Notes: generated from the sequence alone by a model not told the origin. Shown: positions 18,872-27,868, counted from the stretch's first letter. The stretch is 64,000 nt of DNA from Bacteroidaceae bacterium (GCA_024398615.1 JAKSIU010000001.1:62001-126000), one strand, 5' to 3'. Numbers and translations: made by a program.

Positions 18872-19153
18872 ATGACTAAAGCAGATGTTGTTAACCAAAT
18901 TGCTCAGAAGACAGGTCTGGACAAGGCTGATATTCTGACATGCGTTGAGGGTTTCATGGAGGTTGTCAAGGAATCATTGGAAAATGACGAGAACGTCTAT
19001 CTGAGAGGATTCGGAAGTTTCATCACCAAGAAGAGAGCAGCAAAGGCTGCCCGTGACATTCTCAAGAACACGACAATCACAGTTCCCGAGCACAAGATTC
19101 CAGCATTCAAGCCAGCCAAGACCTTTGCAATTGCTGTTAGAAAAGAAAAGTGA
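18872..19153 (+). CDS. HU-family nucleoid DNA-binding protein
   Basis: Histone-like protein of 93 residues starting MTKADVVNQIAQKTGL. The HU core VYLRGFGSFITKKRAAKAAR leads into the beta-arm, and KIPAFKPAKTFAIAVRK closes the saddle. It bends and compacts DNA as a dimer. The ATG at 18872 is chosen over an in-frame start at 18806 because the latter precedes the -7 box. It is followed by the 29-residue basic protein and RNase G in the same direction. Confidence 0.96.
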   Translation: MTKADVVNQIAQKTGLDKADILTCVEGFMEVVKESLENDENVYLRGFGSFITKKRAAKAARDILKNTTITVPEHKIPAFKPAKTFAIAVRKEK

Positions 19154-19178
19154 TAATTAACCCTTAATATTTAGAATC

Positions 19179-19268
19179 ATGCCAAGCGGAAAGAAGAAAA
19201 AAAGACATAAGATGTCTACGCACAAGCGCAAAAAAAGACTGAGAAAGAACAGACATAAGAGCAAATAA
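19179..19268 (+). CDS. bS22/mS38-like small basic ribosomal protein (AURKAIP1/COX24 domain)
   Basis: A 29-codon ORF beginning MPSGKKKKRHKMSTHKRKKR; over half of its residues are Lys, Arg or His. The RHKMxTHKRKKRLRKNRHK core is the AURKAIP1/COX24 signature, the family of mitochondrial mS38 and bacterial bS22, which bind near the decoding region of the small subunit. Its position between HU and RNase G follows an order I recall from Bacteroides. At 29 codons it is easily missed by annotation. Confidence 0.85.
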   Translation: MPSGKKKKRHKMSTHKRKKRLRKNRHKSK

Positions 19269-19287
19269 TAGTCTGTTATTTACCCAT

Positions 19288-19336
19288 CGAAGAACAAACT
19301 TGCCGTATGAAGTCAATGCGCCGGGTTTGTTCTTCG
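19288..19336 (+). repeat. 12-bp perfect inverted repeat before RNase G
   Basis: CGAAGAACAAAC (19288-19299) and its exact complement GTTTGTTCTTCG (19325-19336) enclose 25 bases; the right arm is followed by a short CTTTT. It could terminate the HU/bS22 transcript or be a 5' leader hairpin 30 bases before the RNase G ATG. Confidence 0.7.
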
Positions 19337-19366
19337 CTTTTGAAAACAAAACACCACACTTCGTAA

Positions 19367-20944
19367 ATGATCAGCGAACTGACCGTCAACGTACAGCCCG
19401 AAAGCATACAGATAGCAATAACCGAAGACCATAATCTGGTTGAATACCAGAACGAAAGCAGGGAATTGTCATTTGCTGTGGGCAACATGTATCTGGGAAG
19501 GGTAAAGAAGATTATGCCCGGACTTAACGCATGCTTCGTCGACATAGGTTCCGAAAAAGAGGCGTTTCTGCATTATCAGGATCTTGGTCCTGAGTTCATA
19601 GCTCTCCAGAAATACCTCAAACAGGTTCGAAGCAACCGCCGCAAGCTTTTCCCGTTCAGCAAAGCTACACCCGCCTCATCGGCTTTTGACAAGGACGGTT
19701 CAATCACATCCATTCTCGAGCAGGGCCAGGAGGTGATTGTCCAGGTTGCCAAAGAGCCCATTTCGACCAAAGGTCCCAGACTTACCGGTGAAATCTCTTT
19801 CGCCGGCAGATTCCTGGTTCTCATTCCCTTCTCAGACAAGGTTTCGGTATCCTCCAAGATAAAGGCAAGCGAGGAACGTGCCCGTCTGAAGCAGCTCATC
19901 ACAAGCATAAAACCCAAGAACTGCGGCGTAATAGTACGCACCGTCGCTGAAGGCAAGCGTGCCACAGAACTCGACAACGAGCTTGGAATACTGTACAAGC
20001 GTTGGGAAGACAGTCTGGTTCTTGCCCAGAAGGCTGAAAAGCCGGCTACGCTCATATTTGAAGAGACCAGCCGTACCATCGCCATACTCCGTGACATGTT
20101 CAATTCGTCATACGAATCCATCCATGTCAATGACGAGAAGACATATAATGAAATCCGCGACTATGTGGGAATGGTTGACCCGGAAAGGATTGGCATTGTC
20201 AAGCTGTACCAGGGCGAACTGAGCATATTTGACCATTTCGCCATAACCAAGCAGATAAAGTCTTCGTTCGGACGGGTAGTATCATACAAGAGCGGTGCAT
20301 ATCTGGTCATTGAGCACACCGAAGCCCTCCATGTGGTAGATGTCAACAGCGGTCACCGGGTAAACAAGAACAGCACCCAGGAGGAAAACGCCCTGGAAGT
20401 GAATCTTGGAGCTGCCGATGAACTGGCCCGTCAGTTGCGCCTGCGCGATATGGGCGGCATCATCGTGGTCGATTTCATTGACATGAGTCTGGCAGAAGAC
20501 CGTCAGAAACTGTACGAGCGCATGTGTCAGAACATGGAACGCGACCGCGCCAAACACAACATACTGCCATTGAGCAAATTCGGTCTGATGCAGATTACCA
20601 GACAGAGGGTACGCCCCGTAATGGACGTTCCTGTAGACGAGACCTGCCCGACCTGCTTCGGCAAGGGCACCATCAGACCGTCAATTCTCTTTACGGACCA
20701 GCTTGAAAGCAAGATTTCCTGCCTCGCAGAGAAACTCGGCAATTCGAAATTCAAGCTTTTCGTGCACCCTTATGTATATGCCTACATCAACAGCGGAATC
20801 ATGTCGATCAAGCGCCGCTGGCAGTCGAAATTCGGTTGGGGCATAAGAATCCTTCCTGACCAGAACCTTGCTTTTCTGGCATACCGCTTCACTGACCGCA
20901 ACGGTATTGAACTGGATATGAAGGAAGAACACGAAATAATCTGA
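19367..20944 (+). CDS. rng: Ribonuclease E/G family endoribonuclease
   Basis: Endoribonuclease of 525 residues that matures 16S rRNA and starts mRNA decay; it has RNase G length, without the long RNase E scaffold tail. An S1 domain covers about residues 35-130. DVNSGHRVNKNS and GGIIVVDFIDM carry the catalytic aspartates. The zinc link TCPTCFGKG lies near residue 430. No -7 box is evident between the upstream 29-codon gene and this one, so it may be expressed by read-through past the hairpin. Confidence 0.95.
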   Translation: MISELTVNVQPESIQIAITEDHNLVEYQNESRELSFAVGNMYLGRVKKIMPGLNACFVDIGSEKEAFLHYQDLGPEFIALQKYLKQVRSNRRKLFPFSKATPASSAFDKDGSITSILEQGQEVIVQVAKEPISTKGPRLTGEISFAGRFLVLIPFSDKVSVSSKIKASEERARLKQLITSIKPKNCGVIVRTVAEGKRATELDNELGILYKRWEDSLVLAQKAEKPATLIFEETSRTIAILRDMFNSSYESIHVNDEKTYNEIRDYVGMVDPERIGIVKLYQGELSIFDHFAITKQIKSSFGRVVSYKSGAYLVIEHTEALHVVDVNSGHRVNKNSTQEENALEVNLGAADELARQLRLRDMGGIIVVDFIDMSLAEDRQKLYERMCQNMERDRAKHNILPLSKFGLMQITRQRVRPVMDVPVDETCPTCFGKGTIRPSILFTDQLESKISCLAEKLGNSKFKLFVHPYVYAYINSGIMSIKRRWQSKFGWGIRILPDQNLAFLAYRFTDRNGIELDMKEEHEII

Positions 20945-21012
20945 CCTCTCCTCTTAACATTCAGTGGTCACGTACGTCTAATTGTCAGAACCTGCAGAAA
21001 AAGAACAAGGAT

Positions 21013-21510
21013 ATGACAAGTCAGATGTTGACCGATGCGTTTTCGTCAATCAGTGACGGACTGTACCGCATTGCCTTTCATCTGCTGGAGTCGGATGCCG
21101 ATGCACGCGACTCGGTCCAGGACCTGTTCATAAAACTGTGGGGACAGAAAGACACTCTTGATTCAGTCGTCAACTTCCAGGCATACTGCACGACACTCAT
21201 GAAGAACCTGTGCATCGACCGCATAAGGAAGGACAGTCGGACAAGCTGTCTGGAGATAGACGACCGCGATATTGACACGTCAGTTGAAAGTGTGGAAAGG
21301 AATTACGAATCGAGGGAAAGACTTTCAATCGTCATGGACGCCATAAGCAGGCTGCCGGCAAGGCAGCAGACAGTAGTGAGGATGTATGTGCTTGAGGAAA
21401 AGTCATATGACGAGATAAGCAAGGAAACCGGAATGTCAAACCTGACTTTAAGAGTGCTGCTAAGCAACGCCCGGAAGTCATTAAGGAAAACATTGGATGA
21501 AACGTATTGA
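21013..21510 (+). CDS. ECF-type RNA polymerase sigma factor
   Basis: Sigma-70 family protein of 165 residues. Region 2 is AFSSISDGLYRIAFHLLESD, then DSVQDLFIKLWG, then NFQAYCTTLMKNLCIDRIRK. Region 4 is LPARQQTVVRMYVLEEKSYD, then EISKETGMSNLTLRVLLSNARKSLR. It is the first gene of a three-gene overlapping set with a membrane-anchored candidate anti-sigma and a DUF4252 protein. The set looks like a self-contained envelope-signal module. The last helix reads NLTLRVLLS, with no acidic or basic run in the -35 recognition helix, so target prediction is not possible. Confidence 0.92.
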   Translation: MTSQMLTDAFSSISDGLYRIAFHLLESDADARDSVQDLFIKLWGQKDTLDSVVNFQAYCTTLMKNLCIDRIRKDSRTSCLEIDDRDIDTSVESVERNYESRERLSIVMDAISRLPARQQTVVRMYVLEEKSYDEISKETGMSNLTLRVLLSNARKSLRKTLDETY

Positions 21511-21892
21511 AGACATTATGGGAATGGACCCTGGCCGTCTGACGGAAATCGCGCAGGACAGCAGCATCAGAGTACCGGAAACTCTGAAGCATGACATCGG
21601 GGTAACCGCCAGAGCATTGGAACTGCTGGAAGAGAAGCAGTCAGAGGAAACCGCAAGACACCGCAGGTATTTCGGACTGGCAGCCGGCTCAGTCGCAGCT
21701 GCTGCATCAATCGCACTACTGCTGGCATCAGGTCTTTCATACCCCAAGGACACATTCAAGGATCCGGCCTTGGCATACGCCCAGCTTGAAGAGACATTCA
21801 ACCTTATTGGAAGCAAAATGAACCCAGGACTGGAAATGGCCCAATCCGTCCAGCCCATGTTAGACAACACGATAACAAAAGTACTGAAATGA
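21497..21892 (+). CDS. Putative anti-sigma factor, single membrane span
   Basis: 131-residue protein starting 14 bases inside the sigma gene, which implies translational coupling. Residues 1-55 are cytoplasmic and charged, a possible sigma-binding domain. One hydrophobic segment, GLAAGSVAAAASIALLLASG, lies at about 57-76. A short periplasmic tail of 55 residues follows. There is no zinc-binding HxxxCxxC motif of the ZAS type. The role is inferred from position and topology only. Confidence 0.7.
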   Translation: MKRIEDIMGMDPGRLTEIAQDSSIRVPETLKHDIGVTARALELLEEKQSEETARHRRYFGLAAGSVAAAASIALLLASGLSYPKDTFKDPALAYAQLEETFNLIGSKMNPGLEMAQSVQPMLDNTITKVLK

Positions 21893-22386
21893 AAAGAATA
21901 ATGGCAATTGCAGCTGTCATGCTGCTTCTGACAGTCGGTGCGAACGCCCAGACTGCAAAGGAAATCTATTCCAAGTATTCAGACAGCGAAAACGTGAGCG
22001 CAGTCTACATTTCATCAGCAATGTTCAAACTCATGGGTAAGCTCCCAAGCATGTCTGTCGGGAATGAAGACGTCAATCTCTCCGCCCTGGTCAAAAGTCT
22101 TCAGAGCATGTATGTAATTGACTGTGAAGACGACGAGACAATTGCCCAGATGAAGGCCGATGTGAAGAGTCTGACACAAAAACGCAAGCTTGAACTGCTC
22201 ATGGAAGCCAAGGACGAAGGCGAAACTATCAGGATTTTTACCCAGGGAGACGAAGACACCGTAGAATCGTTCATCATGACTGCCGACGATGGTGAAGACG
22301 GTTACACCTTCATATCGCTGGAAGGCACCATGAACCGTGCCGATCTGGAAAAGGTCATAGCAAAAGCCGCCAAGACCATCCAGTAG
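21889..22386 (+). CDS. Exported DUF4252 protein
   Basis: 165-residue secreted protein: signal peptide MKRIMAIAAVMLLLTVGANA, then QTAKEIYSKYSDSENVSAVY, which matches DUF4252 as found beside ECF sigma genes in Bacteroidota. No lipobox is present, so it is probably periplasmic. The ATGA overlap with the anti-sigma gene suggests equal expression. It may be the sensor or a target of the module; function unknown. Confidence 0.85.
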   Translation: MKRIMAIAAVMLLLTVGANAQTAKEIYSKYSDSENVSAVYISSAMFKLMGKLPSMSVGNEDVNLSALVKSLQSMYVIDCEDDETIAQMKADVKSLTQKRKLELLMEAKDEGETIRIFTQGDEDTVESFIMTADDGEDGYTFISLEGTMNRADLEKVIAKAAKTIQ

Positions 22387-22399
22387 AAGACAGGGTGCT

Positions 22400-23374
22400 T
22401 TACCTGAGCTTCAGGACCTGGCCGACATAAACGCCGGAATCCCTTTTCAGACCATTACGGTGCATGAGAGCTGACATTCTCACGCCATAGCGCTGCGAGA
22501 CATTCCATAGACTGTCATCCGGCCCGATCTCATACGTGCGGAATTCCTTTTCCGCACGTGTCTTTTTACGGTCGATATATATCAGAGAACCATCAGGCGC
22601 CTTCATGTTCAGCGTCATGTCGTTGTAACGACGCAGCTTGAGGCGGGAAATGCCACTGGCCTCGGCAATAGCCTTGAAGGTGACACCGTCCTGAAGCCTG
22701 ATGCATCTGCAGCCGTTTATTTCCAGCACTTCAAAGACAGCATCCTCAATGATGTCTTCCGCCTCACGGCTCACCCTGCGTTCCGCAATGGCAGTGGCAG
22801 GCTTGTCAAAACGGTCCAGACCATAACGTTCCACAAGACTGACAAGCTGGTCCGCATACTTGGGATTGGTCGCATAGCCAGCTGCCTTCAACCCTTTAGC
22901 CCAGCCCTTGTAGTCCGTCCTTGAAAGAGAGAAGAGATCTGCGTACCTGCTTCCGTTCTTGAGAAAAAGAGAATGATCCTCAAATGATTCCTGAGCAGAA
23001 TCATAGCAGCGGAAGCACTCGTTTCTAGAATCATCGTCCTTATATGTGCGTCCGCCTTTCCAGTCGCTGTGACACTTGATTCCGAAATGGTTATTGCAAC
23101 CCACGGCCAGGCTGCTGCGACCGGCATCGGACTCCAGCAGGCCCTGGGCCAGAGTGATGCTGGCCGGAATTCCATAACGTTCCATCTGCTCTACTGCCGT
23201 TGCACTGTAACGGTCAATGTAAAGTACATAGGCATCGGAAGTTGAAACCGGATGAAGTTCCACATTGTCTTTATCTTCGACAGTCTTCTGACCACCAGGC
23301 AGCTGTCTTGAAGTGGAACAGGATACAGCAAACGCGGCAAAGGCCAGCACAGCGATGTCAAACAGTCGTTTCAT
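22400..23374 (-). CDS. Glucosaminidase lipoprotein with LysM domain
   Basis: 324-residue cell-wall hydrolase. The lipobox AVSC puts the lipidated Cys at residue 19. The FlgJ/GH73-type glucosaminidase domain covers about 50-195: SITLAQGLLESDAGRSSLAV with the catalytic Glu, then NNHFGIKCHSDWKGG. A linker follows and a C-terminal LysM repeat (YEIGPDDSLWNVSQRYGVRM to GQVLKLR) binds peptidoglycan. A second, weaker LysM-like unit may lie near 215-265. It converges with DUF4252, 13 bases away. Confidence 0.92.
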   Translation of the reverse strand: MKRLFDIAVLAFAAFAVSCSTSRQLPGGQKTVEDKDNVELHPVSTSDAYVLYIDRYSATAVEQMERYGIPASITLAQGLLESDAGRSSLAVGCNNHFGIKCHSDWKGGRTYKDDDSRNECFRCYDSAQESFEDHSLFLKNGSRYADLFSLSRTDYKGWAKGLKAAGYATNPKYADQLVSLVERYGLDRFDKPATAIAERRVSREAEDIIEDAVFEVLEINGCRCIRLQDGVTFKAIAEASGISRLKLRRYNDMTLNMKAPDGSLIYIDRKKTRAEKEFRTYEIGPDDSLWNVSQRYGVRMSALMHRNGLKRDSGVYVGQVLKLR

Positions 23375-23416
23375 AGTCAGGATATTTTACCAATTTACCA
23401 TTCGGGGTTTTCACCA

Positions 23417-23424
23417 CAAAGGTA
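23417..23424 (-). promoter_or_regulatory. -7 box of the glucosaminidase gene
   Basis: Minus-strand TACCTTTG, 42 bases before the ATG. The -33 region has no clear TTG. Confidence 0.5.
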
Positions 23425-23548
23425 CTTTTTAATTCCAACACACTGACTACTTGTCCTCAAAAAGTCCCGAAACTTCTGCCACAGTGTCACAGCCGGGACA
23501 AATGGCATGAGGTTTGCTGACACAAAGGCAAGAGGATAAAAATAAAAG

Positions 23549-24187
23549 ATGAATAAAAGAAAACGCGCTATGGAAGAAAGCAGCCAGGAATCCATGCAGG
23601 AAAAGACCGGACAGGCAATGCAGGATCAGGAGAACATCAAACAGGAGCAGAAAGACAACCAGCAGCAGGACGAACACACTGACGACAACGGACAGACCGA
23701 TGAAAACGGGACTGAAAACCAGGAGGAAAGCGTAGAAACGCAGCTGGCCGATGCCAAGGAACAACTGGCACAGATGCAGGACAGGCTTCTCAGACAGATG
23801 GCTGAATTCGACAACTACCGCAAGCGCACCATCAAGGAAAAGGCAGAACTGGTCATGAATGGTTCAGCAGGCATTGTCACAGACATACTGCCTGTCATTG
23901 ACGATATGGAACGCGCCATAAAGAACGCAGCGGAATCGACTGACTACAACGCTCTTAAGGAAGGCATCGAACTTATCTACAACAAGCTCATGCACACTCT
24001 GGAGCAGAAAGGAGTCAAGAAGATATGTCCGAAAGACGAACCGTTCAACGTCGACTTTCACGAAGCCATTGCCATGATCCCGGCACCCGATGAGAAATCC
24101 AAGGGTCTGGTCATAGACTGTGCAATTGACGGTTATATGCTCAACGACAAGGTGCTGCGCCACGCGAAGGTGGCCGTTGCCCAATAA
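23549..24187 (+). CDS. grpE: Nucleotide exchange factor GrpE
   Basis: DnaK co-chaperone that drives ADP release; 212 residues. Residues 8-75 are an unusually long Gln/Glu/Asp-rich disordered stretch. The long dimer helix and the GrpE domain follow (QMAEFDNYRKRTIKEKAELV, then GVKKICPKDEPFNVDFHEAI, ending VLRHAKVAVAQ). dnaJ starts 24 bases on. No CIRCE-type inverted repeat is seen upstream and dnaK is not in the window. Confidence 0.95.
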   Translation: MNKRKRAMEESSQESMQEKTGQAMQDQENIKQEQKDNQQQDEHTDDNGQTDENGTENQEESVETQLADAKEQLAQMQDRLLRQMAEFDNYRKRTIKEKAELVMNGSAGIVTDILPVIDDMERAIKNAAESTDYNALKEGIELIYNKLMHTLEQKGVKKICPKDEPFNVDFHEAIAMIPAPDEKSKGLVIDCAIDGYMLNDKVLRHAKVAVAQ

Positions 24188-24211
24188 CAACATAAACACT
24201 TTCAAGTCATT

Positions 24212-25369
24212 ATGGCAAAAAGAGACTACTATGAAGTGCTTGAGGTCCAGAAGACCGCAACAGCCGATGAAATAAAGAAGGCCTACCGCCGTCTTGCCAT
24301 CAAATATCATCCGGACAAGAATCCGGGAGATAAGGAAGCCGAAGAGAAGTTCAAGGAGGCAGCCGAGGCTTACGGTGTTCTGAGTGACCCGGACAAGCGT
24401 GCCAAATATGACCAGTTCGGATTTGACGGTCTGAACGGAGCCGGAGGATTCGGCGGAGGCGGATTCAGCGGTCAGGGCATGTCCATGGACGACATTTTCT
24501 CTATGTTCGGTGACATATTCGGCGGTGGTGGAGGATTCGGCGGATTCGGTGGCCGTACCCGTCAGCGCAGTGAGCGCAAGTCTCAGGGTGCCGACGTCAG
24601 AATATCCGTTCCTCTGACACTTGAGGAAATCAACACTGGAGTAACCAAGAAGTTCAAGCTGAAGAAGCTTGTCCCCTGCCAGCACTGTCACGGAAGCGGA
24701 GCCAAGGACGGTTCCGGAACTGAAACCTGTCCGGACTGTCAGGGTTCCGGCACAATCCTGCGTACCCAGCAGAGCATATTCGGAATGGTCCAGACCCAGA
24801 GCGTGTGCCCGCGCTGCGGCGGTGAAGGCAAGATTATCAGAGAGAAATGCCCGCACTGTTCCGGTGACGGCGTCGTCTACGGCGAAGACATTGTCGAGGT
24901 AAGCATCCCCGCCGGTGTTCAGGAAGGCATGCAGCTCTCTGTAGAAGGCAAAGGCAATGCCGGCAAGCACAACGGATATAACGGAAACCTTCTCATTCTC
25001 ATCAAGGAGCAGCCGCACAAGGATCTGGTACGCGACGAGAACGACCTGGTCTACAACCTTCTTCTCAGCGTTCCTCAGGCGTGTCTGGGAGGCGCAGTTG
25101 AAGTCCCCACCCTTGACGGTGCAGTCAAAGTCAAGATAGAACCGGGAACACAGCCGGGCAAGATGCTACGTCTGCGTTCCAAAGGTCTGCCGGAACTTCA
25201 CAGCAACCGCCGCGGTGACATGATTGTGAACATCAGCGTCTATGTTCCGGAAAACCTGTCACGCGATGAAAAGGCTGCAATGGAAAAGTTCGCACAGTCA
25301 GACCACTTCTCGCCATCGCTTTCCATCAAAGAAAAGATATTCAAAAAATTCCGCAGTTATTTCGACTGA
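24212..25369 (+). CDS. dnaJ: Chaperone DnaJ
   Basis: Type I Hsp40 of 385 residues. The J domain is [20 protein letters not shown] onward, with HPD in [10 protein letters not shown]. The Gly/Phe-rich region spans about residues 75-115. Four zinc-finger repeats follow: [24 protein letters not shown] and CPHCSGDG. The C-terminal substrate domain ends the protein. It is the middle gene of grpE-dnaJ-folC. Confidence 0.97.
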   Translation: MAKRDYYEVLEVQKTATADEIKKAYRRLAIKYHPDKNPGDKEAEEKFKEAAEAYGVLSDPDKRAKYDQFGFDGLNGAGGFGGGGFSGQGMSMDDIFSMFGDIFGGGGGFGGFGGRTRQRSERKSQGADVRISVPLTLEEINTGVTKKFKLKKLVPCQHCHGSGAKDGSGTETCPDCQGSGTILRTQQSIFGMVQTQSVCPRCGGEGKIIREKCPHCSGDGVVYGEDIVEVSIPAGVQEGMQLSVEGKGNAGKHNGYNGNLLILIKEQPHKDLVRDENDLVYNLLLSVPQACLGGAVEVPTLDGAVKVKIEPGTQPGKMLRLRSKGLPELHSNRRGDMIVNISVYVPENLSRDEKAAMEKFAQSDHFSPSLSIKEKIFKKFRSYFD

Positions 25370-25374
25370 TTCCA

Positions 25375-26685
25375 ATGGATTACCAGCAGGCAGTTGACTA
25401 TCTCGTCAACAGGACCCCCATGTTCCAGAACAAAGGAGCCGGAGCATATAAGGAAGGGCTTGAGAACACCATTGCCCTAGACCGTCATTTCGGCAGCCCT
25501 CACCGGCTGTTTGACACGATCCACGTTGCCGGAACGAACGGCAAAGGCAGTGTATCACACACACTGGCAGCAGTTCTCCAGGCTTCGGGACTGAAGGTGG
25601 GACTTTACACATCACCCCATCTGACAGACTTCAGGGAACGCATCAGAATTAACGGAACCCCCGTCAGTCAGGACTTCGTGAGCCGCTTTGTAAGCTACAA
25701 TCTGGAATTCTTCGAAAAACTGCACCCATCGTTTTTTGAAGTTGCCACAGCCATGGCATTCTACTGGTTCAGCATGGAGAAGGTCGATGTGGCTGTCATC
25801 GAAACCGGACTTGGCGGAAGGCTGGACTGTACCAATATCATCACGCCGAAACTGAGCATCATAACCAACATCGGCTTTGACCACATGCAGTTCCTGGGCG
25901 ATACGTTGGACAAAATAGCCGGTGAAAAGGCCGGAATCATCAAACGCGGTGTCCCTGTTGTCATTGGAGAGGACTGCCCTATCACCCGTCCGGTCTTCCA
26001 GGCCAAGGCCGATGCCGAACATGCACCCGTCATCTTTGCCCAGGATTCGGACAAGATAACCTCAGTTCATCGTAAGGATATTTCCACAGTCACATATCAG
26101 ACAGACCTGCTCAAGGACCTGGACAGTTGTCTGGCAGGGTTCTGTCAGGAGAAGAACGCCAACACCATTCTGCACGCCATTGACTGCCTGCGGCTTCAGG
26201 GATTTGAGATCAGCGACAGGAATATAAGGGAAGCTTTTGCCAACGTATGTGAGATGACCGGTCTGAAAGGACGTTGGCAACGAGTTTCAAGTTCACCGGC
26301 AGTCATTTGCGATACCGGGCACAACAGTCATGGAATCAAATACATTGCAAAGCAGCTTAAAGAAGCCATCGATTCCCCGGAATATGACACCGTACGTATA
26401 GTCATGGGTATGGTAGGTGACAAGGACATTGATCACGTACTCGAACTCATGCCTGAAAATGCCGTCTATTACTTTACCCAAGCTTCGGTGGAAAGAGCTA
26501 TGAATGTAAATGTTTTTCAACAGAAAGCCAGCAGATTCGGACTCATCGGCAATGCTTTTCCCACTGTAGAGCAGGCATACCATGCAGCTGTTGCCGACGC
26601 ATCGGACCGCGATCTGATTTTTGTAGGGGGAAGCACGTTCATTGTCGCCGATATGATGAAGATGCCCGAATTTTCCTCTCTCTAA
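25375..26685 (+). CDS. folC: Bifunctional folylpolyglutamate/dihydrofolate synthase
   Basis: Mur-ligase-fold enzyme of 436 residues that adds glutamate to dihydropteroate and folates. The P-loop is VAGTNGKGSVSHTLAAVLQ, the folate/omega loop TSPHLTDFRERI, and ETGLGGRLDCTNII with GFDHMQFLGDTLDKIAGEKA complete the active site. Five bases separate it from dnaJ, so folate synthesis is co-transcribed with heat-shock chaperones. It is the last gene before the sugar operon promoter. Confidence 0.95.
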   Translation: MDYQQAVDYLVNRTPMFQNKGAGAYKEGLENTIALDRHFGSPHRLFDTIHVAGTNGKGSVSHTLAAVLQASGLKVGLYTSPHLTDFRERIRINGTPVSQDFVSRFVSYNLEFFEKLHPSFFEVATAMAFYWFSMEKVDVAVIETGLGGRLDCTNIITPKLSIITNIGFDHMQFLGDTLDKIAGEKAGIIKRGVPVVIGEDCPITRPVFQAKADAEHAPVIFAQDSDKITSVHRKDISTVTYQTDLLKDLDSCLAGFCQEKNANTILHAIDCLRLQGFEISDRNIREAFANVCEMTGLKGRWQRVSSSPAVICDTGHNSHGIKYIAKQLKEAIDSPEYDTVRIVMGMVGDKDIDHVLELMPENAVYYFTQASVERAMNVNVFQQKASRFGLIGNAFPTVEQAYHAAVADASDRDLIFVGGSTFIVADMMKMPEFSSL

Positions 26686-26706
26686 GCACTTTTTTGTCTA
26701 ATACGC

Positions 26707-26762
26707 TTGCAGTTGTATCCTTTTTTGGCTTAATTTGCGTGGTTATACACCTAATAAGCCAA
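26707..26762 (+). promoter_or_regulatory. Promoter and candidate operator of the gal-ara operon
   Basis: TTG at 26707-26709, 20 bases, then TTAATTTG at 26730-26737 (one mismatch to TAnnTTTG). An 8-bp perfect inverted repeat, TTGGCTTA (26725-26732) and TAAGCCAA (26755-26762), brackets the -7 box and start site, where a repressor would block transcription. Confidence 0.5.
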
Positions 26763-26782
26763 TTAACGCATAAAATACAACT

Positions 26783-27868
26783 ATGAGCAACTTTTTCGTT
26801 GAAGACAACCTGTCCGGGCTCAGGAGACAGGATTTCCAGAAAACAGTACAGGGAAAGCAGACCGACCTCTACATTCTCAGAAACAGCAGAGGCGCCGAAA
26901 TAGCAGTAACCAACTTTGCCGGAGCGCTTCTCTCCATAATGATGCCGGACCGCAACGGCAAGATGGAGAGCGTGGTATGGGGGCATGACAGCATCGACCA
27001 CGTAATGGAAAGCCAGGAGACCTACCTGAGCGTACTGATAGGACGCTACGGCAACCGTATAGCCGGCGGACGCTTCACCATTGACGGTAAGGAATACACA
27101 CTGGCAACCAACGACGGTCCCAACAGCCTGCACGGTGGACCTACAGGTTTCCACAAGCGCGTTTTCGATGCCCAGCAGACCGATTCCTCAACACTCAAGC
27201 TCCACTACCTGTGCAAGGACGGTGAAGAGGGTTTCCCCGGCAATCTGGATGTCAACGTCACCTACCGTCTGACTGACGACAACGAGTTGGTAATCGAATA
27301 TGAGGCAACTACCGACAAGAAGACCGTCGTATGCCTGACCAACCATGCCTACTTCACGCTGAACGGCATGAAGAAGAGCCCCGCAAATATCCTGGATTAC
27401 GACCTGACCATCAATGCCGACCACTACGTTCCAATCGATGCCACATGCATCCCGCTTGGCAACATCGACAAGGTCGAAGGCACACCGTTCGATTTCCGCA
27501 CTCCCCACAAGATCGGAGAGCGCATTGAAGATGGCCAGCAGACAGCAAACGGCCACGGCTACGACCACTGCTGGGTACTGAACAAGCGCGAACCCGGCGA
27601 ACTCTCATTTGCAGTCAAGTGTGCCGATCCCGCCAGCGGCCGTACCCTTGAATGCTGGACAACCGAACCTGGTGTACAGTGCTATACCGGAAACTGGTGC
27701 AGCGGCAGCATCTGCGCCCACGGCTCCGACCTGCCCCGCCGTTGTGCCGTCTGCTTCGAAGCCGAGCACTTCCCTGACAGTCCGAACAATCCTCATTTCC
27801 CAAGCGCAACGCTCAACCCCGGCGAAGTCTATACACAGACCACCATTTACCGTTTCGGAGTAGAATAA
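26783..27868 (+). CDS. galM: Aldose 1-epimerase (cytoplasmic)
   Basis: Mutarotase of 361 residues interconverting alpha and beta sugar anomers. Motifs: GRYGNRIAGGRFTIDGKEY, NGPNSLHGG-type loop (NDGPNSLHGGPTGF), catalytic His in LTNHAYFTLNG and the Glu in a PGEVYTQTTIYRFGV tail. There is no signal peptide, unlike the other two epimerases in the window. It is the first gene of the seven-gene sugar operon, 9 bases before galK. Confidence 0.93.
   Translation: MSNFFVEDNLSGLRRQDFQKTVQGKQTDLYILRNSRGAEIAVTNFAGALLSIMMPDRNGKMESVVWGHDSIDHVMESQETYLSVLIGRYGNRIAGGRFTIDGKEYTLATNDGPNSLHGGPTGFHKRVFDAQQTDSSTLKLHYLCKDGEEGFPGNLDVNVTYRLTDDNELVIEYEATTDKKTVVCLTNHAYFTLNGMKKSPANILDYDLTINADHYVPIDATCIPLGNIDKVEGTPFDFRTPHKIGERIEDGQQTANGHGYDHCWVLNKREPGELSFAVKCADPASGRTLECWTTEPGVQCYTGNWCSGSICAHGSDLPRRCAVCFEAEHFPDSPNNPHFPSATLNPGEVYTQTTIYRFGVE

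Noticed and set aside
23425-23548. Search for a CIRCE/HrcA operator before grpE
   Set aside because: No TTAGCACTC-N9-GAGTGCTAA repeat or close variant is present.
24437-24557. Glycine/phenylalanine-rich stretch in DnaJ
   Set aside because: This is the normal G/F region of type I Hsp40 proteins.
23864-25018. Long open frame (384 codons) on the minus strand opposite grpE and dnaJ
   Set aside because: It is the antisense of two clear chaperone genes; its composition mirrors their codons and it has no recognisable domain or promoter.
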